From the NCBI GenBank assembly GCA_035288865.1, contig DATDZA010000052.1, positions 28,757-92,756 of the forward strand: DNA of 64,000 nt. The letters run 5' to 3'. This document shows, piece after piece, positions 17,960 to 26,664 of this stretch. The notes beneath the pieces are model-generated. The model did no database searches, was not told the origin of the DNA, and saw only the letters and a list, made by a program, of their open reading frames with translations. Both the position numbers and the translations under genes were made by a program. The DNA comes from GCA-2688775 sp035288865 (GTDB taxonomy: Archaea > Nanobdellota > Nanobdellia > Woesearchaeales > GW2011-AR4). Position 1 is the stretch's first letter. Every line of letters begins with the position of its first letter.

Positions 17960-18373
17960 TCAAAAAATTCTTGTAATCCAATTCCATATCAACTGAAGAA
18001 ATGTAATGTCCTTGCTTGATTCGTTTAGCTTAACACATCCATTAACATCATCCCAGTAATAGCCGGAACCGCATAAGCACAAATCTTTTTCCAGAGGCTG
18101 CCTGTTTGAATCAGCTTTTATTTTGCCGTTGGTATATTCACATCTCCACATTTCACAAGCCTGCTCCTGGTTTTTGAAATCTGTTATATACCCTATATCG
18201 ACTGTATAATTCTCTGGCCGTGGGTTGAAATGTCTCTGGTCTCCGGCAAAATAATACTTGCAGTCCATAGCATTTGGGTTGGCAATATATACAGGTGGCC
18301 CAAATAGCTGTGCATAGGATATGGCAGCAATCAACAGAAAAATAATCAGCGAAAAACAAATCATCCTCTTCAT
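17960..18373 (-). CDS. Small secreted Cys-containing protein
   Basis: This 137-residue protein begins with a clear signal peptide (MKRMICFSLIIFLLIAAIS, cleavage near YAQ). The mature part has about six Cys (DCKYYF, ACEMWRCEY, LCLCGSGYYW, GCVKL), which suggests disulfides outside the membrane, and ends in aromatic residues. No family is recognised. The spacing to the lipoprotein gene at 17208-17891 suggests co-transcription. Confidence 0.65.
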   Translation of the reverse strand: MKRMICFSLIIFLLIAAISYAQLFGPPVYIANPNAMDCKYYFAGDQRHFNPRPENYTVDIGYITDFKNQEQACEMWRCEYTNGKIKADSNRQPLEKDLCLCGSGYYWDDVNGCVKLNESSKDITFLQLIWNWITRIF

Positions 18374-18415
18374 TAAGGGAAAGAATTATAAAACAAATAA
18401 AAATCTTGCTATTTC

Positions 18416-18574
18416 ATGAAATGTGAAGTGTGCGGAAAATCAATAGACACAACTTTCTTAGGCAAGATTATGGGAACTTATGTTAAAGACAAGAATGGGA
18501 AACTGCATCCTGTCTGTTTCGAATGCCAGAAAAAGTTTGATTCAAAAGAAGAAATTTTGAAATCTATGAAATGA
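18416..18574 (+). CDS. 52-residue zinc-ribbon protein
   Basis: This short gene encodes MKCEVCGKSIDTTFLGK at its start and HPVCFECQKKF later, so two CxxC pairs (residues 3-6 and 34-37) form a zinc ribbon. Similar tiny zinc-ribbon proteins are conserved in several archaeal lineages; their partners are unknown, though the fold is often ribosome- or polymerase-associated. It starts on the plus strand in the divergent gap after the secreted-protein pair, and copy A of the 3'-end element follows 28 bases after the stop. Confidence 0.8.
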   Translation: MKCEVCGKSIDTTFLGKIMGTYVKDKNGKLHPVCFECQKKFDSKEEILKSMK

Positions 18575-18601
18575 ATTAAATTAGAATTTGTCTATAAGAA
18601 G

Positions 18602-18682
18602 TTGCACTTTGTTGTCTCACTTAATCGGGTGGGTGGAGGGCAACGTAATACACTTTTAGTGCAATTATAAAATTCCCTCCCT
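18602..18682 (+). ncRNA. 3'-end structured element, copy A
   Basis: TTGCAC (18602-18607), GGGTGGAGGG (18631-18640), AGTGCAA (18658-18664) and TTCCCTCCC (18673-18681) occur in this order. Block 1 can pair with block 3, and the GGAGGG of block 2 with the CCCTCC of block 4, an interleaved (pseudoknot) layout. It lies 28 bases after the zinc-ribbon gene stop. Spacings match the other copies almost exactly. Confidence 0.6.
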
Positions 18683-18734
18683 GAAGAATTTTGACAATGT
18701 TTTTAAAATGAAAGTTAATATCTGCTCCTTTATT

Positions 18735-18829
18735 GCCTCTGTGGCTCAACCTGGTAGAGCGGCGCACTCGTAAATCGCATCCAATATAGGGAGATGCGCA
18801 GGCTGTGGGTTCAAATCCCATCAGAGGCT
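18735..18829 (+). tRNA. tRNA-Thr (anticodon CGT) with a 21-nt intron
   Basis: The acceptor stem GCCTCTG (18735-18741) pairs with CAGAGGC (18822-18828), and T is the discriminator base, as usual for archaeal tRNA-Thr. The D arm is GCTC/GAGC. The anticodon stem GCGCA (18762-18766) pairs with TGCGC (18795-18799), the loop begins CTCGTA giving anticodon CGT (18769-18771), and an intron of about 21 bases (18773-18793) sits at the canonical 37/38 position. The T arm is GTGGG/CCCAT around TTCAAAT. CCA is not encoded, and a T-run follows. Confidence 0.85.
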
Positions 18830-18833
18830 TTTT

Positions 18834-20045
18834 CTATTCATACCTCAGCGCATCCACCGGCTTCAGCTTCGAAGCTCTTCTCGCAGGAAAAAAGCCTGCA
18901 GCTGTTCCGACTAATAAAGAAAAAAACAGGCATCCGATTATCAGTGAAATTGGATAAGCCGGCTTTAATAAAGCAAATCCCGATGCAGCAGCTATTGAGC
19001 CGCCGATGCTGGAAATAATATATCCGAGAAAAACTCCAAGCAATCCTCCAATCAACCCAATTAGACCGGCCTCTACTACAAAAATGATGAGAATGTCGCT
19101 GTTTTTAGCTCCAATTGCCTTCATCACTCCAATTTCCTTTGTTCTTTCGATTATTGCGGTGTACATCGTGTTCATTATATTGACAAAAGCAACAACTAGT
19201 GAAACAAGCGCTATGAGCAGCAGCATGCCGTTTATGACATTTATTATAGTTGTAAAAGTCGCAAGCGCGTCTTCAAAAGTCTGCACGAAAAAATCCTCTT
19301 TGCCTTCATCCTGGTTTTTATGCTTTCTCAGCCTGGTTTCTATCGAAATTGCCAAATCAGAAGGAATTACTCCCTTCTGCGCGCTTATCATAATAAACCC
19401 AAACTTGTTTTTTGATTCAGGATACATGATTTCAAAAGCTTCCTTGGTTACGAACACATTCGCATCATCCTGGGGGTTTCCAATCTCGCCGTGAAATCCA
19501 ACAACTTCAAATTTTTTGGAATTTATTTCTATTTTGTCCCCAAGCCTGACTGGATTTTTGAAAATTTTGTCTTTTAATTGATAATTGTACCCCAAAACTG
19601 CCTTGCCTATATCCCCCTTTTTCAGCCTTCTCCCGCTAATTACATCAACTGCAAAACTTTCTTCTATGAAATTTAGATTGCTTGTGTCAACACCCATTAC
19701 ATAATAAAACTTCTTTTGGTCGTCAAGCTTTATCTCGCCTGCCTTGAAATACATTCCAACTATTTCATCCACGCCCTTAATTTTGCTCACAAAATCAACA
19801 TCGTCCTTTGAAAGGAAAAAATTCTCATCAGTCCCGGGTGCACCAATTCCTTTTGCCTGTACGAATAATTTGTCCCTGCCTGCCTCGTCTGCCACTGTAT
19901 CAACATATCTTTGTATTCCAATTCCAAAGCTCAGCAATGCAAATATTGCGGTAATTCCTATAAGTATGGAAAGAATCGTAAGTCCGCTTCTCAATTTTCT
20001 TTTTCGGAAATTCTGCAAAGCATATTTTACTTCGTAAATGTTCAT
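18834..20045 (-). CDS. MacB/FtsX-type ABC transporter permease (second copy)
   Basis: This 403-residue permease has the MacB layout: an N-terminal helix after MNIYEVKYALQNFRKRKLRSGLT, a large external domain (about 45-270) and three C-terminal helices (about 275-390) ending in PARRASKLKPVDALRYE, the family signature. IERTKEIGVMKAIGAK is the coupling helix contacting the ATPase. Its start overlaps the stop of the other permease gene by 4 bases. The pair probably forms a heterodimer that moves envelope proteins or lipids rather than importing nutrients. Confidence 0.88.
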   Translation of the reverse strand: MNIYEVKYALQNFRKRKLRSGLTILSILIGITAIFALLSFGIGIQRYVDTVADEAGRDKLFVQAKGIGAPGTDENFFLSKDDVDFVSKIKGVDEIVGMYFKAGEIKLDDQKKFYYVMGVDTSNLNFIEESFAVDVISGRRLKKGDIGKAVLGYNYQLKDKIFKNPVRLGDKIEINSKKFEVVGFHGEIGNPQDDANVFVTKEAFEIMYPESKNKFGFIMISAQKGVIPSDLAISIETRLRKHKNQDEGKEDFFVQTFEDALATFTTIINVINGMLLLIALVSLVVAFVNIMNTMYTAIIERTKEIGVMKAIGAKNSDILIIFVVEAGLIGLIGGLLGVFLGYIISSIGGSIAAASGFALLKPAYPISLIIGCLFFSLLVGTAAGFFPARRASKLKPVDALRYE

Positions 20046-21268
20046 TTTGACTCCCTCAGTGAATCAACCGGGTTAAGCTTTGATGCTTGGTAGGCCGGCA
20101 GCACTCCAAACAAAGTTCCAAGCACGAATGAAAAAACCAATGCTCCTAAAACGAGGTAGGGGCTTACGCTAGCTTGTATCAGTTCAGAGCCCAGTAAAAT
20201 TCTCCCAATAAATGAAATTCCGTATGCAAACGACATACCAAGCGCTATGCCGATAACTCCCCCCACGGTTCCTAATAGCCCCGATTCAATAAAAAATATT
20301 GTGAATATCGCGGAATTTCTTGCCCCGATTGATTTCATTATTCCAATCTCTTTTGTCCTTTCAAGAACGGAAGTGTACATTGTGTTCATTATTCCTATTC
20401 CACCGACTGCAAGAGATATTGCCGCAATTATATAGACAAAAAGCTGAACTGCAAATAATGTTGAATTCAATGCTTCAAGAGTCTGCTGGGGGCTTTGGAC
20501 TTGGAAATCCTCTTCGCCTTCATCGACATTTCTTTCGTGCCTCATCAGCTTTTCTATGTCTTCCTTTGCCTGCGAAATTCTGTTCCGGTCTTTAACTTTT
20601 ACAGCTATAATATTGACTTTTTTTTTGTCTATACCCAATATACTTATCATGGATTTCTCATTTATCAGAACTATTCTGTCAAAGATGAAACTCCCTTTCT
20701 TTTCAAGAATCCCAATCACTTCAAATGCAACTCCGTTAAAAAGGACCCGGTCGCCAACTTTTATTCCCTTTCCAAAAGCATCACTATCCTTGAAGTCGTT
20801 GCCAAGGATGACTTTTCTTGTGTCGCCGTCCTTAAGAAGCCTGCCGTCCTCTGCTATCAAATTAACCATTCTTTCAAATATCTTCCTGTTCTCGCCTTCC
20901 GGCACGGAACCTGCAATACCGATATTCTGCCTGTCATTAAATTCCAGAGTGCCTGATGATATGTACCTGTTGAATGATGCATCAACTCCATTTATTTTTT
21001 CTATTTTTTCAGCTAAGCCATCAGTTAATGGAGTTGCGACTGCGGTGCCCGGCGGACCTGCAAAAGCAAGGCCGGATGCCTGCACGCTTAAAACATCGGG
21101 CCCAAGAAATCCAAACTGCGACGTTATAGCAAGCCTAAGCCCTTCTCCAAGGCCTATAAGAGAAACAACGGCAGCTATCCCTATGAATATCCCAATCATA
21201 GTCAGCCAGGACCTAAGCCTTCTGTTTCTAAGATTTTTCAGCGAAAATGCCGCATAATCTTTAAACAT
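20042..21268 (-). CDS. MacB/FtsX-type ABC transporter permease (first copy)
   Basis: This 408-residue paralogue of the next gene has the same build: first helix after MFKDYAAFSLKNLRNRR, external domain, coupling sequence LERTKEIGIMKSIGAR, three C-terminal helices and the end motif PAYQASKLNPVDSLRE. The ATG at 21268 is used because it aligns with the paralogue; the frame stays open to 21331, but that stretch overlaps the end of the upstream gene. It lies one base after the CARDB-type gene and overlaps the next permease by 4 bases. Confidence 0.88.
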   Translation of the reverse strand: MFKDYAAFSLKNLRNRRLRSWLTMIGIFIGIAAVVSLIGLGEGLRLAITSQFGFLGPDVLSVQASGLAFAGPPGTAVATPLTDGLAEKIEKINGVDASFNRYISSGTLEFNDRQNIGIAGSVPEGENRKIFERMVNLIAEDGRLLKDGDTRKVILGNDFKDSDAFGKGIKVGDRVLFNGVAFEVIGILEKKGSFIFDRIVLINEKSMISILGIDKKKVNIIAVKVKDRNRISQAKEDIEKLMRHERNVDEGEEDFQVQSPQQTLEALNSTLFAVQLFVYIIAAISLAVGGIGIMNTMYTSVLERTKEIGIMKSIGARNSAIFTIFFIESGLLGTVGGVIGIALGMSFAYGISFIGRILLGSELIQASVSPYLVLGALVFSFVLGTLFGVLPAYQASKLNPVDSLRESK

Positions 21269-21269
21269 T

Positions 21270-22520
21270 TTAGTGCTTTCTGCGTTTTTTCCACATCCTG
21301 TAGCCGAAAAATCCAGCCACTGCAAGCACAATCAATAAAATCCAGGTTACTTTTCCATTTCCCTGCACAAGCCCAAGTTTCTTTGCTTCTGAAGAGCTAT
21401 ATAAAGGCAGTTCAATATTCATAATGTTCTTGTAATCCTTGTTGTTTGCGTCCTTATATTGAAGACTCAATGGAAGAACTATTTTCTTTTCTGAGGTCTT
21501 TTCCACGTATAGCTTGAAATCCGCTGTTTCGTAATCATCAGAATCTATATTTCCGATATAGACTTCAGCAGGGGATATTATTCTGTATTTGTCGCCTTTG
21601 TCAAGCTTCACGTTCACAAATTTCATGTCAGGCAACCCTTTGTTGACAATTTTTATGGTTATTTCTCCCGCTGCACCTGCACTATAAATTGTCGAGCTGT
21701 CGATTCCAACAGAAACATTGGGCTCACCGCCTACAATTATTGTCAATATGTTTGACTTGGAATAATTTCTGCCGAGCGTATCAGAATATTTTATGCTGAT
21801 TGGTATTTTATAAGACTTGGAAACGGCATCGGGATCAGCAATGAGTTCGAATTCCATGGACTTGGTAGATTCTGGCTCAATGTAAGCAACAACCTTTTCG
21901 TTTGTTGAGCCAATTGGCGAAAATGGAGTGGATTCGTCCCCGCTTTTTCCTAAATCAAGCACCACTTTTATGTCTTTGAGCAGCGATGTTGCATGATTTT
22001 TAAGCACTATTATCAGCTTCGCCTTTGATCCGGGTGCCACAACCCCGGGCTCTGTGATAAACCTGTCCACAGAGATTATGGCGTCACGGCTCTGCACCTT
22101 GACATTCAGATCTTCTATTGAAACCCAGGAATCAAATCCTTCGCTTTTGTACCTAACCTTCACTTCATAATTTCCGTCAACTGCATCCTGCGCGACTTTC
22201 AGCTTATACCGAACTATTATATTTTGCCTGCTATTTTGGGAGGAGCCAATTGTGCCTATTGTCTTGACTGCATTTTCCTCCGGCACTAATGAAAAGGGAT
22301 ATTCTGGCAAAACTTCAAATATCACGCTATTGGCTGTGGTTCCGTCGTTATCTATCTTGAAGCTTACTTCAACTTGCTTGCCGGGCTCTACTGGATCTGG
22401 GTCCTGAATCGATATACTTATCTTTAAGTCTGGCGCTTTCCCCGTATATTGTGTATTGACTGCAGCAAGGGCCAAGCCGGCAGCTAAAACAAATACTATC
22501 AATAAAACATATTTTTTCAT
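21270..22520 (-). CDS. Secreted, membrane-anchored Ig-like (CARDB/COG1361-type) protein of the ABC operon
   Basis: This 416-residue protein has a signal peptide (KYVLLIVFVLAAGLALA), three repeated Ig-like beta domains (starts such as PDPVEPGKQVEVSFKIDNDG, GVVAPGSKAKLIIVLKNHA and YSAGAAGEITIKIVNKG) and a C-terminal membrane helix followed by RMWKKRRKH. Such COG1361-like proteins are commonly encoded beside archaeal MacB-type permeases and probably act as the external partner, in place of bacterial MacA. It sits between the ATPase and the two permeases in a five-gene operon. Confidence 0.8.
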   Translation of the reverse strand: MKKYVLLIVFVLAAGLALAAVNTQYTGKAPDLKISISIQDPDPVEPGKQVEVSFKIDNDGTTANSVIFEVLPEYPFSLVPEENAVKTIGTIGSSQNSRQNIIVRYKLKVAQDAVDGNYEVKVRYKSEGFDSWVSIEDLNVKVQSRDAIISVDRFITEPGVVAPGSKAKLIIVLKNHATSLLKDIKVVLDLGKSGDESTPFSPIGSTNEKVVAYIEPESTKSMEFELIADPDAVSKSYKIPISIKYSDTLGRNYSKSNILTIIVGGEPNVSVGIDSSTIYSAGAAGEITIKIVNKGLPDMKFVNVKLDKGDKYRIISPAEVYIGNIDSDDYETADFKLYVEKTSEKKIVLPLSLQYKDANNKDYKNIMNIELPLYSSSEAKKLGLVQGNGKVTWILLIVLAVAGFFGYRMWKKRRKH

Positions 22521-22526
22521 TTTGTA

Positions 22527-23225
22527 TCACTCCTTCCTGTTGTTTGTTGATTTTACTACTTTTCCGTCTTTCAAAAATTCCGTACGCTCCGCAACTTTGG
22601 CAAGGTTTTGATCATGGGTTACCATAATTATTGTTTTCCTTTCTTTTCTGTGGAGCTTTTCAAGAAAATCAAGCACATTGGCGCCCGTTTTGCTGTCAAG
22701 ATTGCCTGTAGGCTCGTCGGCCAGTATCACTTCAGGGTCGTTTGACAGGCTTCTTGCAATTGCAACTCTCTGCTGCTGGCCTCCGCTCAACTCTGAAGGC
22801 CTGTGGTTGATCCTGTCGCCAAGTTCGACAAGCTCCAAGAGTTCATTTGCTTTTTTCAGGCGTGCAGATTCAGGAACGCCTTGGAATATCATTGGAAGCA
22901 TTACATTTTCAATCGCAGTAAGTGTCTGGACAAGATTGAACTGCTGGAATATGAATCCGATTTTTCTTCCCCTTATCTGCGCTAGTTCGGATTCAGAAAG
23001 TTTTGATATGTCGTGGTCTTCGAGGAAGATTTTGCCCTTAGTGGGCACGTCAAGGCATCCAATCATATTCACAGCTGTCGATTTCCCGCTGCCGGATGGT
23101 CCCATTATTGCCAAAAATTCCCCTTTCCTTACGTCGAGATTTAGCCCTTGAAGTGCATTAACCTCAACATCCCCCATCCTATAAACTTTCCAGACATTCT
23201 CCAGTTTTATTACACTTTCTTTCAT
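22527..23225 (-). CDS. ABC transporter ATP-binding protein (LolD/MacB type)
   Basis: This 232-residue ATPase has Walker A GPSGSGKSTAVNMIG, Q-loop FIFQQFNLVQTLT, signature LSGGQQQRVAIARSL, Walker B VILADEPTGNLDS and the His switch VTHDQNLA. The order and wording match the MacB/LolD/FtsE class that powers MacB-type permeases, here those at 18834-21268. The start lies 2 bases after the PadR-like gene stop. Confidence 0.92.
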   Translation of the reverse strand: MKESVIKLENVWKVYRMGDVEVNALQGLNLDVRKGEFLAIMGPSGSGKSTAVNMIGCLDVPTKGKIFLEDHDISKLSESELAQIRGRKIGFIFQQFNLVQTLTAIENVMLPMIFQGVPESARLKKANELLELVELGDRINHRPSELSGGQQQRVAIARSLSNDPEVILADEPTGNLDSKTGANVLDFLEKLHRKERKTIIMVTHDQNLAKVAERTEFLKDGKVVKSTNNRKE

Positions 23226-23226
23226 T

Positions 23227-23724
23227 TTATTTGACTGCCCTTATTTTTCTCATTGAATTTTTTAATATGCTCTTGATTTTCTTCGGGTTCTTTCCGCTTG
23301 AATATGCCTCAAAAATTGTACCTCTGAACTGGCTCAACTCTGGATTGAATTCCTTAAACGGCAGCTGCCCTTTCTTGACACTATTGAAAACCTCAATCAT
23401 GAAACTTTTGTCACTTTCATCTGCAATTCTTCCGAAAGCCTTCCATGTCGCTATCATCTTATCCACCAGGGAGTTTTTGCTTTTGTCTATTATTACAAGC
23501 TCTTTCTTTCCTTCTTTTGTGAGAGAATAAACTTTCCTTCTGCCAATTATTTCAACCTGCGCGAGATTTTCCTTTAGAAGCTTGTCGAGAAGCGGGTATA
23601 TCGAGCCAAAGCTTGGCTTCCATGTTCCCGTATCCTTTTCTATCTGCTTGGTCAGGTCATATCCGGAAAGCTTTTTATTAGAAAGGTTTCTCATAACTAT
23701 TAGCCTTAAATAGCCGGTTATCAT
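23227..23724 (-). CDS. PadR-family transcriptional regulator
   Basis: This is about 165 residues from ATG 23724 (MITGYLRLIVMRNLSNKKL, the usual PadR start); a GTG 27 bases upstream would extend it. The winged helix reads LSGYDLTKQIEKDTGTWKPSFGSIYPLLDKL, then VEIIGRRKVYSLTKEGKKEL for the wing. The C-terminal part is helical, as in PadR dimers. It heads the ABC export operon, and a perfect dyad sits beside the TATA box upstream, so autoregulation of the transporter is likely, as for many PadR proteins. Confidence 0.85.
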   Translation of the reverse strand: MITGYLRLIVMRNLSNKKLSGYDLTKQIEKDTGTWKPSFGSIYPLLDKLLKENLAQVEIIGRRKVYSLTKEGKKELVIIDKSKNSLVDKMIATWKAFGRIADESDKSFMIEVFNSVKKGQLPFKEFNPELSQFRGTIFEAYSSGKNPKKIKSILKNSMRKIRAVK

Positions 23725-23785
23725 TTTGTTTTTGGTGCAAAGAAATTGCACAGCAAATTCTAATCTATATCGAATTCGTTATATC

Positions 23786-23808
23786 GGATATGATATATCC
23801 TATATAAA
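23786..23808 (-). promoter_or_regulatory. Promoter and operator of the PadR-ABC operon
   Basis: GGATATGATATATCC (23786-23800) is a dyad with perfect 6-bp arms and a 3-base centre. On the minus strand it directly follows a TATA box (TTTATATA, 23808-23801), placing it between TATA and the start site. That is the classic place for an archaeal repressor to block polymerase recruitment, and PadR proteins bind such dyads. Confidence 0.6.
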
Positions 23809-23914
23809 TTTTTCTGAAATTAATGCACCATTCATAAAACTAAAATCCCACACATATAAAGGAAAACATATCACATAGGATAATTTTAAATACACTTATT
23901 TATTCTCAAACTCA

Positions 23915-24493
23915 ATGAAAGAAAAAACACCGAAAATAAAATGGGGGGCTATAATATTCTTGATAGTCATACTTGTAGGCCTGAGTGTTGGCTCTCTTTT
24001 TTATGGATTTGCTCCGACGTCCGAAAAAATAAAATATAATGGACTAACATTTTCAACTAACGGCCAAATTTGGACAGCAAAGATAAACGGGAGAAAAGCA
24101 GCCTTCAGTTTTTTGCCAGCCGAAGTTCAAAACATAAATTCAACGGGCGATTTCTCAAAAATTTTGACCGGCAAATATGAAATTGATACAACTTCAGAAG
24201 TTAACAGCACAAACAAGGAATACATTGCCCTTGCAGAGCATCAAATGGGATTGACGCTGGGAAGTTACAATATTTATCTAAGCAAGGGATTCACAGCAAA
24301 TAATTCATTTGGCCTGCCAATTATCTCATGTAGCAATGCCACACAATACACGCCAGTTATTTATTTTAGGCACGGCAATTCAACATCAATTAGCGCTCAA
24401 AACAATTGTGTTATTGCCGAAGCATCCTCAGACACTGATTTCATAAGAGTCAAGGACAGATTGTTGTATGGGATACTTGGAGTGATGATCTGA
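23915..24493 (+). CDS. Membrane-anchored secreted protein, paralogue of the next gene
   Basis: This 192-residue protein has one N-terminal membrane helix (about 11-33) and an external domain with two Cys (ISCSNATQ and NNCVIAEA) likely disulfide-linked. Its end (FIRVKDRLLYGILGVMI) matches the end of the next protein (LVRGADRVLYNLYHIM), and both share a CSN..YF pattern, so they are tandem paralogues. It overlaps the next gene by one base. Function is unknown; a role in sensing at the cell surface is only a guess. Confidence 0.65.
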   Translation: MKEKTPKIKWGAIIFLIVILVGLSVGSLFYGFAPTSEKIKYNGLTFSTNGQIWTAKINGRKAAFSFLPAEVQNINSTGDFSKILTGKYEIDTTSEVNSTNKEYIALAEHQMGLTLGSYNIYLSKGFTANNSFGLPIISCSNATQYTPVIYFRHGNSTSISAQNNCVIAEASSDTDFIRVKDRLLYGILGVMI

Positions 24494-25320
24494 TGGATCC
24501 AAGAAAAAAACTTGAAGTTCTGAAAGGCAGCCTGGAATCAGGCATCATCGGAAAAGAAGAATATAAATCAGAAAAGGAAAAGCTTGATCCTGAAATAGAA
24601 AAATTTGATAAAACCATTGTAGAGCTTAATAAATCAAATGAAGAGATGGAAGACACAAAAAAATATTCTCATAAGGCACTAATAGGAACAATAATTGCAA
24701 TTTTATTATTGCTTGCAGCCATAGTTGCGTTCAGTTTTTTTTACAAGCCCAAGCCCCTTACTTTGGAAGATATGCACGTACTTAATCTTCAGGGCAAGCT
24801 CAAACCTTCACAGGGCTATGTTTACAAGGGAATTTACAGTTTTGTAAATCTTGACAATTTCTGGTATACTCAGCTTAAATCTCCTAAAGGAACAAAGGTA
24901 TATGACATGGCCCTGCGTTATTCGCCCACAGATTTGAAAAATATAACTATAGAGGGCCAACTAAACACAAATTTATTTGACAATGAAACCCAGTTTTATG
25001 TGACTTTTAATCCGAATGGAAAATCTTTGTCGTACGTAAGCTTGGCTGTGGCTGATTTTGATACCCACATGACAAAAGTTTTTGATAAAGCGCCAGTCGC
25101 AGCTTGCGACAGGAATGAAACAGAGGCTTGCGAGGCCCGCCCCATAGTAACATGTTCAAACACAAATAAGCTTGTTCTTTATGTAAAAGAATCGGACAGG
25201 CTAAGAGTTTATTACAACAGCAATTGCATTGTTATAGAGGGAAACGGCTTCGATTTGGTCAGAGGCGCAGACCGGGTGCTTTACAATCTTTACCACATAA
25301 TGGAGCAAAAAGAAGAGTGA
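24493..25320 (+). CDS. SHOCT-like membrane protein with external domain, paralogue of preceding gene
   Basis: This 275-residue protein begins with a cytosolic SHOCT-like helical hairpin (KLEVLKGSLESGIIGKEEYK), a charged coil, one membrane helix (about 56-80) and an external domain (about 90-275). The external domain has four Cys, including AACDRNETEACEARP, and a C-terminal region alike that of the preceding gene. SHOCT modules often mediate oligomerisation at membranes. Start and stop are tightly coupled to both neighbours. Confidence 0.65.
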   Translation: MDPRKKLEVLKGSLESGIIGKEEYKSEKEKLDPEIEKFDKTIVELNKSNEEMEDTKKYSHKALIGTIIAILLLLAAIVAFSFFYKPKPLTLEDMHVLNLQGKLKPSQGYVYKGIYSFVNLDNFWYTQLKSPKGTKVYDMALRYSPTDLKNITIEGQLNTNLFDNETQFYVTFNPNGKSLSYVSLAVADFDTHMTKVFDKAPVAACDRNETEACEARPIVTCSNTNKLVLYVKESDRLRVYYNSNCIVIEGNGFDLVRGADRVLYNLYHIMEQKEE

Positions 25321-25322
25321 CA

Positions 25323-25913
25323 ATGGAGCATTATTATTCGGAGGAGCAGACATCAGAGCTTAAAATAAAAAAAATTGGCCAAAATATTAAAGGAACCGCA
25401 TTTGAATTCTATACTGCGTCCGGGATTTTTTCAAAAGATAAGATTGACAGGGGAACTTTGGCACTTGCAGAAAATATGATTATTGGAAAAAATTCTAAAG
25501 TTCTTGATGTTGGCTGCGGCATCGGGGTTTTGGGAATTGTTGCGGCAAAATTATTTGGTTCTACTGTTGTTATGACTGATATAAATAAGCGTGCAGTTAT
25601 GCTTGCGAAGAAAAATGCTGAATTAAATAATGTCAAGGCGGAAATTCATCAAGGGAATTTATATGAAAAAATTAAAGACAATGATTTTAATGTTGTCGTT
25701 TCAAATCCACCCAACACGGCAGGGAAGGAATTGTGTTTTCAGCTGATTGAAGAATCAAAAAATTATCTTAAGCAAAATGGAAGTTTGCAGATTGTCGCCC
25801 GCCACAATAAAGGTGGAAAAACTTTAAGCAATAAAATGGAGGAAGTTTTCGGAAATGTGAAAGTGGTTGCAAAGAAATCAGGTTATTTTGTTTATATGGG
25901 TGTTAAAGAATAA
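25323..25913 (+). CDS. RsmC-like class I methyltransferase
   Basis: This 196-residue SAM methyltransferase starts at ATG 25323, two bases after the preceding stop. Motif I is VLDVGCGIGVLGIVAA, the acidic motif II VVMTDINKRA, and motif IV SNPPNTAG, which marks exocyclic-amino methyltransferases. The overall pattern matches RsmC/YbiN-like enzymes that make N2-methylguanosine in ribosomal RNA. The exact target cannot be read from sequence. Confidence 0.8.
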   Translation: MEHYYSEEQTSELKIKKIGQNIKGTAFEFYTASGIFSKDKIDRGTLALAENMIIGKNSKVLDVGCGIGVLGIVAAKLFGSTVVMTDINKRAVMLAKKNAELNNVKAEIHQGNLYEKIKDNDFNVVVSNPPNTAGKELCFQLIEESKNYLKQNGSLQIVARHNKGGKTLSNKMEEVFGNVKVVAKKSGYFVYMGVKE

Positions 25914-25977
25914 TTTTTTAATTCTACTGCAATTGGACTAGGAAAATTTAATAAGCAAAGCTGCGCCTGTGCCGGGT

Positions 25978-26586
25978 ATGGTTAAAATACCAGTTTATCG
26001 GGCCGGAGTTCCTGAATACAAACTAAAAAAATTCACCTTCAATTCCAAAAAGATGACTTATGCTGGGACGCCTTGGTTTAATATTAAGATTCCAAAAGTT
26101 TATTGGGATAACCGGCCAGATTTTAAAAAAATTGGAGGAAAAATTGACAAATGTTTAAAATCCAATTTTTTAGTCAAAAAAGTCGCAGTCAGGGTTCTCG
26201 GTTCAGAAGAACATAAAGGAAAAAGTGCAGATGAATTGATTGAAATAATAAAGAAATTAGGCTATGACAGATATGACTCAAAAATTAAAGGAGACCGGTA
26301 TGAAAATATTGACGGCAAGCACATTGACTTCTTTGCATTAGATTTCACTGTCAAAAAGAATGGAGAATATTTTAGGCATTTTCTTGAGCCATTCTATTTT
26401 TGGCCTATTGCTGAAAGAAATAAGCCAATAAGGGCTGATATCGCAATTGTTTATGATTTATCAAAAATTAAACGTGTAATCTATAAGTATAAGAATCGCG
26501 AAACTGAGACAAAAAAAGATGGTTTTGTTTTCAAGTATCCTGATAGAAAAACCGGCGCAATTCTTGGAATTATAAAAATCTTGTAA
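25978..26586 (+). CDS. Conserved hypothetical protein (lysine-rich, soluble)
   Basis: This is 202 residues from ATG 25978; a GTG 9 bases upstream is less likely because TTTAATAAG sits about 27-35 bases before the ATG, fitting leaderless transcription. The protein is basic with strands rich in aromatic residues (TPWFNIKIPKVYWDNRPDF, YFRHFLEPFYFWPIAERNK) and no membrane segment. ADIAIVYDLSKIKRVIYKY is a possible nuclease-like core, but no catalytic motif is certain. I do not recognise the family. Confidence 0.6.
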   Translation: MVKIPVYRAGVPEYKLKKFTFNSKKMTYAGTPWFNIKIPKVYWDNRPDFKKIGGKIDKCLKSNFLVKKVAVRVLGSEEHKGKSADELIEIIKKLGYDRYDSKIKGDRYENIDGKHIDFFALDFTVKKNGEYFRHFLEPFYFWPIAERNKPIRADIAIVYDLSKIKRVIYKYKNRETETKKDGFVFKYPDRKTGAILGIIKIL

Positions 26587-26664
26587 AAATACCAAAATAA
26601 AACCCCATAAATTTTTATTTTTAACAACCTTTAAAAACAAGCTAACCCCCCGTATTAAATAAAA

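Noticed and set aside
23781..23808. dif-like sequence for XerA
   Set aside because: The dyad has short arms and sits beside a TATA box of a PadR operon; the operator reading is simpler, and the spacer does not fit an 11-6-11 dif layout.
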